Notes under the pieces: model-generated | What the model saw: only the letters and a program-made list of their open reading frames with translations | Told to the model about the DNA's origin: nothing | The model's database searches: none | Position numbers and translations under genes: made by a program | Shown: in pieces, positions 57,129 to 60,057 of the stretch | Numbering within the stretch: position 1 is the stretch's first letter | Layout: the number at the start of each line of letters is the position of its first letter | Assembly: GCF_014205835.1 (NCBI RefSeq) | Contig: NZ_JACHCQ010000028.1 | Location: 38,874 to 98,930, forward strand | Source: Pedobacter sp. AK013 | GTDB lineage: Bacteria; Bacteroidota; Bacteroidia; Sphingobacteriales; Sphingobacteriaceae | Direction: 5' to 3' | DNA length: 60,057 bases

Positions 57129-57611
57129 ATGGAATTGAAAGACGAAATCGGGCAGTTTGCCGTAAGAATTAAGAAAATGCTTCCACAAGTTCAATCTGAG
57201 GATTTAACAAGGAATGCGTTGGTTATGCCTTTTATTCAAATCTTAGGATTTGATCCTTCTGAAGTTCAATCTGAAGCTGTTCTAGACTTCGGGGTTAAAA
57301 AAAGTAAAAAAGTTGATTACACCATTATGAAAGATGGCGAACCAACAATCCTTGTTGAATGTAAACACCACAACGATAATTTAGATATTCATGATTCACG
57401 CCTATCTAAATACTTCCGTAAAACAAAAGCTAAATATGGCTTACTAACCAATGGTTTAGTATACCGCTTTTACACAGAGAAAATGGTAAGATCAAAGAAA
57501 AATCAAGAGCCATTATTCGAATTTAAAATAACCGATACCAAAGCTGCTACCATTGCTAAAATGATTGAAGATCACAAAGATTATTTCAATGTAGATAATA
57601 AAACCATATAA
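57129..57611 (+). CDS. Stand-alone HsdR N-terminal (type I restriction-like) nuclease-fold protein
   Basis: This 160-residue protein matches the HsdR_N_2 domain: LVMPFIQILGFDPSEVQSE near 31-49, then the PD-(D/E)xK signature with D63 in KKVDYTI and E77-x-K79 in LVECKHH. The domain normally forms the nuclease end of a large HsdR helicase. Here it stands alone with no helicase, methylase or specificity gene nearby. The catalytic residues are intact, so it could cut or bind DNA. The role is unknown; a mobile-element or defence origin is possible. A terminator follows. Confidence 0.85.
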   Translation: MELKDEIGQFAVRIKKMLPQVQSEDLTRNALVMPFIQILGFDPSEVQSEAVLDFGVKKSKKVDYTIMKDGEPTILVECKHHNDNLDIHDSRLSKYFRKTKAKYGLLTNGLVYRFYTEKMVRSKKNQEPLFEFKITDTKAATIAKMIEDHKDYFNVDNKTI

Positions 57612-57672
57612 TAGCAATAGGCTAATAATATTAATTTTAATCTAAGAGTTCCCGAAAAATTCTTATCTGAAA

Positions 57673-57700
57673 GTCTTGATCTGATCAAGGCTTTTTTTTT
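57673..57700 (+). terminator. Terminator after the HsdR-N-like gene
   Basis: GTCTTGA (57673-57679) pairs with TCAAGGC (57685-57691), one G-T pair, loop TCTGA, followed by nine T. Confidence 0.85.
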
Positions 57701-57717
57701 GCCCTCTCACAAAAGAA

Positions 57718-57748
57718 AAAGGGAGAAACCGATTCGGTTTCTCCCTTT
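57718..57748 (-). terminator. Terminator of htpG
   Basis: An almost perfect 31-base palindrome (AAAGGGAGAAACCG pairing with CGGTTTCTCCCTTT) lies 25 bp beyond the htpG stop. On the - strand it is followed by a T-rich run, so it works as the htpG terminator. Confidence 0.88.
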
Positions 57749-57772
57749 AAACTATAACAGAATTTTGCCTGA

Positions 57773-59659
57773 TTAAATTAATTCTACACTTCTGCTTACA
57801 AAAGCTGTTAATTCTGCACCAGTTAACATGCCTTGCGCTAAAAGCGCTAAATCTACTGCTTGTTTAGCCAGGTTACTTTGCTCTTCTCCTTCAGCTTTTA
57901 AAATTTTACTTACCAATTTATGGTTTCCATTAATAGCTACTTTATAATTGTCGGGCATTTGGCCGTAAAAGCCCATTCCACCGCCCATTGCAGCCATATC
58001 TTTCATCCGGCGCATAAATTCATCCATAGTAATAGTAACTGGTAATTCCTCTGGATGTAAAGCCACAATTTCTACATGCATACCTGGTTTGGTAATGGCT
58101 TTTTCAAAAATCGTAGTTACTTCTTTTACCTGATCTTCAGTTAAAACATGCTCGTTCTGCTCATCTTTCTCAATTAACTTATCCGCAACGCTCGAGTCAA
58201 CACGTTTAATTGATGTTTTCTCTAATTTTTGCTCCAATTGATTGATAAAGTGATTATCGATTGGCGAATCCAGTACTAAAACATCATAATCTTTTTTATT
58301 GGCTGATTGGATAAACGCATCTTGCTTAGCAGCATCATTGGTATATAAATAAACCACAGTGCCATTTTTATCCGTTTGCAAGGCCTTTACCTTCTCTTTA
58401 TACTCAGGAAGTGTAAAAAGCTCATTTTTAGTGTTGCCTATTAAAGCGAAATCTTTAGCTTTATCGTAAAACTTCTCTTCACTGATCATACCGTATTTTA
58501 CGAAAAGACCAATATCTTTCCATTTATCTTCGTAAGCTTTACGGTCTTTAGCAAATAGTTCACCTAATTTATCAGCAACCTTCTTAGTAATGTAGTTGTT
58601 GATCTTTTTAACGTTACTATCGGCCTGTAAGAAACTACGCGATACATTTAAAGGAATATCAGGAGAGTCGATTACACCATGTAATAACATCAAAAATTCA
58701 GGAACAATATCTTTAACTTCGTCGGTAATAAATACCTGGCGAGAGTATAATTTGATTTTGTTGCGTTGCATTTCGAAATCGTTTTTCAACTTAGGGAAAT
58801 ACAATACACCTGTTAAATTAAAAGGATAATCAACATTTAGGTGGATCCAGAATAATGGTTCTTCACTAAACGGATACAATTCGCGGTAAAAGTTTAAATA
58901 ATCCTCGTCTGACAAATCTGCAGGGGCTTTTGTCCAGATCGGGTTGGTGGTGTTAACAATGTTATCAACTTCAACATCCTTATATTTTGTTTTACCTTCT
59001 TCATCTACACCATCTTCAACTGATTCTGTTTTCGTACCAAACTTAATTGGAACCGGTAAAAACTTAGCGTATTTATCAAGGATTTCCTGCAGTTTGCTTT
59101 CTTCTAAAAACTCTTCCGAATCTTTGTTTACATGGAGAATGATATCGGTACCACGTGTGGTTTTAGTACCTTCAGTAATTTCAAATTCTGTACTGCCATC
59201 GCAAACCCAACGTGCAGGCTCAGCACCATCTTGGTATGATAAAGTTTGAATTTCCACTAAATCTGCAACCATAAAGGCCGAATAGAAACCTAAACCGAAT
59301 TTACCGATGATTTCGTTGGCATCTTTAGCATCTTTAAATTTCTCTACAAACTCACTTGCGCCAGAAAATGCAACCTGGTTAATGTATTTTTTAATCTCTT
59401 CGGCAGTCATCCCCAAGCCGTTATCGCTAATGGTAATGGTTTTTGCATCCTTATCAACCGCAACTTGCACCAAAGGTTGACCAACTTCGCCATTAAACTG
59501 ACCTAATGAACCTAGTCTTTTAATTTTCTGGACTGCATCTACTGCGTTAGAAACCAACTCGCGAAGAAAAATTTCGTTATCAGAGTATAAAAACTTCTTA
59601 ATTATCGGGAAAATATTCTCAGTGTGTATGGAGATATTTCCTTTTTCCTGTATGCTCAT
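57773..59659 (-). CDS. htpG: Molecular chaperone HtpG (Hsp90)
   Basis: This 628-residue Hsp90-family chaperone has an N-terminal ATP-binding domain with EIFLRELVSNAVDA (about 28-41), DNGLGMT and GKFGLGFYSAFMV. A middle domain (YSRQVFITDEVKDIVPEFL, DSPDIPLNVSRSFLQ) and a C-terminal dimerisation domain follow. It folds client proteins under stress. ATG 59659 (MSIQEKGNISIHTENI) is chosen; the open frame extends 22 residues upstream, but that part is unlike the family. A -7-like TATCTTTG lies on the - strand at 59925-59932, with a hairpin in the predicted leader. Confidence 0.95.
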   Translation of the reverse strand: MSIQEKGNISIHTENIFPIIKKFLYSDNEIFLRELVSNAVDAVQKIKRLGSLGQFNGEVGQPLVQVAVDKDAKTITISDNGLGMTAEEIKKYINQVAFSGASEFVEKFKDAKDANEIIGKFGLGFYSAFMVADLVEIQTLSYQDGAEPARWVCDGSTEFEITEGTKTTRGTDIILHVNKDSEEFLEESKLQEILDKYAKFLPVPIKFGTKTESVEDGVDEEGKTKYKDVEVDNIVNTTNPIWTKAPADLSDEDYLNFYRELYPFSEEPLFWIHLNVDYPFNLTGVLYFPKLKNDFEMQRNKIKLYSRQVFITDEVKDIVPEFLMLLHGVIDSPDIPLNVSRSFLQADSNVKKINNYITKKVADKLGELFAKDRKAYEDKWKDIGLFVKYGMISEEKFYDKAKDFALIGNTKNELFTLPEYKEKVKALQTDKNGTVVYLYTNDAAKQDAFIQSANKKDYDVLVLDSPIDNHFINQLEQKLEKTSIKRVDSSVADKLIEKDEQNEHVLTEDQVKEVTTIFEKAITKPGMHVEIVALHPEELPVTITMDEFMRRMKDMAAMGGGMGFYGQMPDNYKVAINGNHKLVSKILKAEGEEQSNLAKQAVDLALLAQGMLTGAELTAFVSRSVELI

Positions 59660-60057
59660 ATGTAAATAATTGTTTAATCTACATCCTGCATAACAAGGGT
59701 TGTTCCAAAAGAATTTGTTTGCCAAAATGACAGATGTGCGGTCGTCATTGGCTGTGTGATTCCGTTGTCTGTGTCTTCACAGACTACTAGTTAGTTGTTT
59801 TTATTGTTACATAGTTTTTAAGCTATGGTTTGGAAAGCAAAGCCTGTATTGCAGTTAATGTTAGTCCCGCTGTACCTTCTGCCCCGATGAAACCTGTGAA
59901 ACAAGCAAGCACACTATAAAACAACAAAGATAAGTGCTTAAATCGGGAGCTTTTTCCCGTCAATCAGTATCTATGTAATAAAGTGATCTTAGTTCAAGTG
60001 GTCTTTAGCAAGCCACAATTGTTAAATTTAAACAAAGAAGAGAACTAAGATCATGAC
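59660..60057. other. Gene-free region upstream of htpG
   Basis: A perfect 7-bp hairpin, GTCTGTG/CACAGAC, lies at 59767-59784. The stretch 59942-59966 has GGGAAAAA and GATTGACGGG (read on the - strand), partly like the left-edge repeat. An inverted repeat closes the window. The last five bases, ATGAC, could start a gene beyond the edge. Confidence 0.4.
59984..60053. repeat. Inverted repeat at the right edge
   Basis: TGATCTTAGTTC (59984-59995) and GAACTAAGATCA (60042-60053) are perfect 12-base inverted arms 46 bp apart. They could be a transcription factor site or a mobile-element end; the window stops too soon to tell. Confidence 0.6.

Noticed and set aside
1..60057. CRISPR arrays, tRNA or rRNA genes, insertion sequences
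   Set aside because: I looked through the gaps between genes and saw no regularly spaced short repeats, tRNA-like folds or transposases; the repeats present are long and few.

Overview
The window looks like chromosome from a member of the Bacteroidota close to Pedobacter (family Sphingobacteriaceae). Supporting evidence is the low G+C content, several TAnnTTTG-type -7 promoter elements, SusC/SusD outer-membrane import genes, an alternative complex III respiratory operon, and a giant protein with a gliding-associated (CHU_C) type IX secretion sorting domain. The species call is by gene content and recognition, not by a search.

Layout. 1-490: two copies of a 140-bp repeat, then a deoxyhypusine-synthase-like gene (491-1471) that lacks the usual catalytic lysine. 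1727-18232: one long respiratory block on the + strand. It holds actA-actF (alternative complex III), coxB-coxA (caa3-like oxidase), heme A/O synthesis (ctaA, ctaB), two subunit III genes, a subunit IV gene, a SCO-like protein without copper ligands, and a DUF420 protein. Together these carry electrons from quinol through the multiheme ActA/ActE to the copper A site and oxygen. A clear terminator closes the block. 18412-28446: an ECF sigma factor, a FecR anti-sigma factor, SusC with an STN signalling domain, SusD, an HExxH lipoprotein and a DUF4302 lipoprotein, which form a signal-controlled nutrient import locus. 28566-31005: small conserved genes (a CxxC membrane protein, DUF983, DUF2461, an OmpA lipoprotein), then a repeat-rich 540-bp gap.

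31547-50952: a STAND/NACHT-like ATPase is transcribed divergently from a 4487-residue secreted repeat protein. The giant gene is followed by PorP/SprF and a TPR-PD40-OmpA protein, making a type IX secretion adhesin cassette. 51167-56355: a compact peptide-modification locus. It has a full-length LanB-type dehydratase, a LytS-like histidine kinase, two tandem 49- and 46-residue precursor-like peptides that contain no cysteine, and a LytTR response regulator. Two sets of three GGTTT-like boxes spaced 22-23 bp apart lie upstream of the peptides and of the regulator. This is the best candidate for an undescribed system: a sensor/regulator-controlled, dehydrated but non-lanthionine peptide. 56732-57611: an unknown gene and a stand-alone HsdR-N-type nuclease-fold gene. 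57773-59659: htpG on the - strand. The window ends in a gene-free stretch with an inverted repeat.
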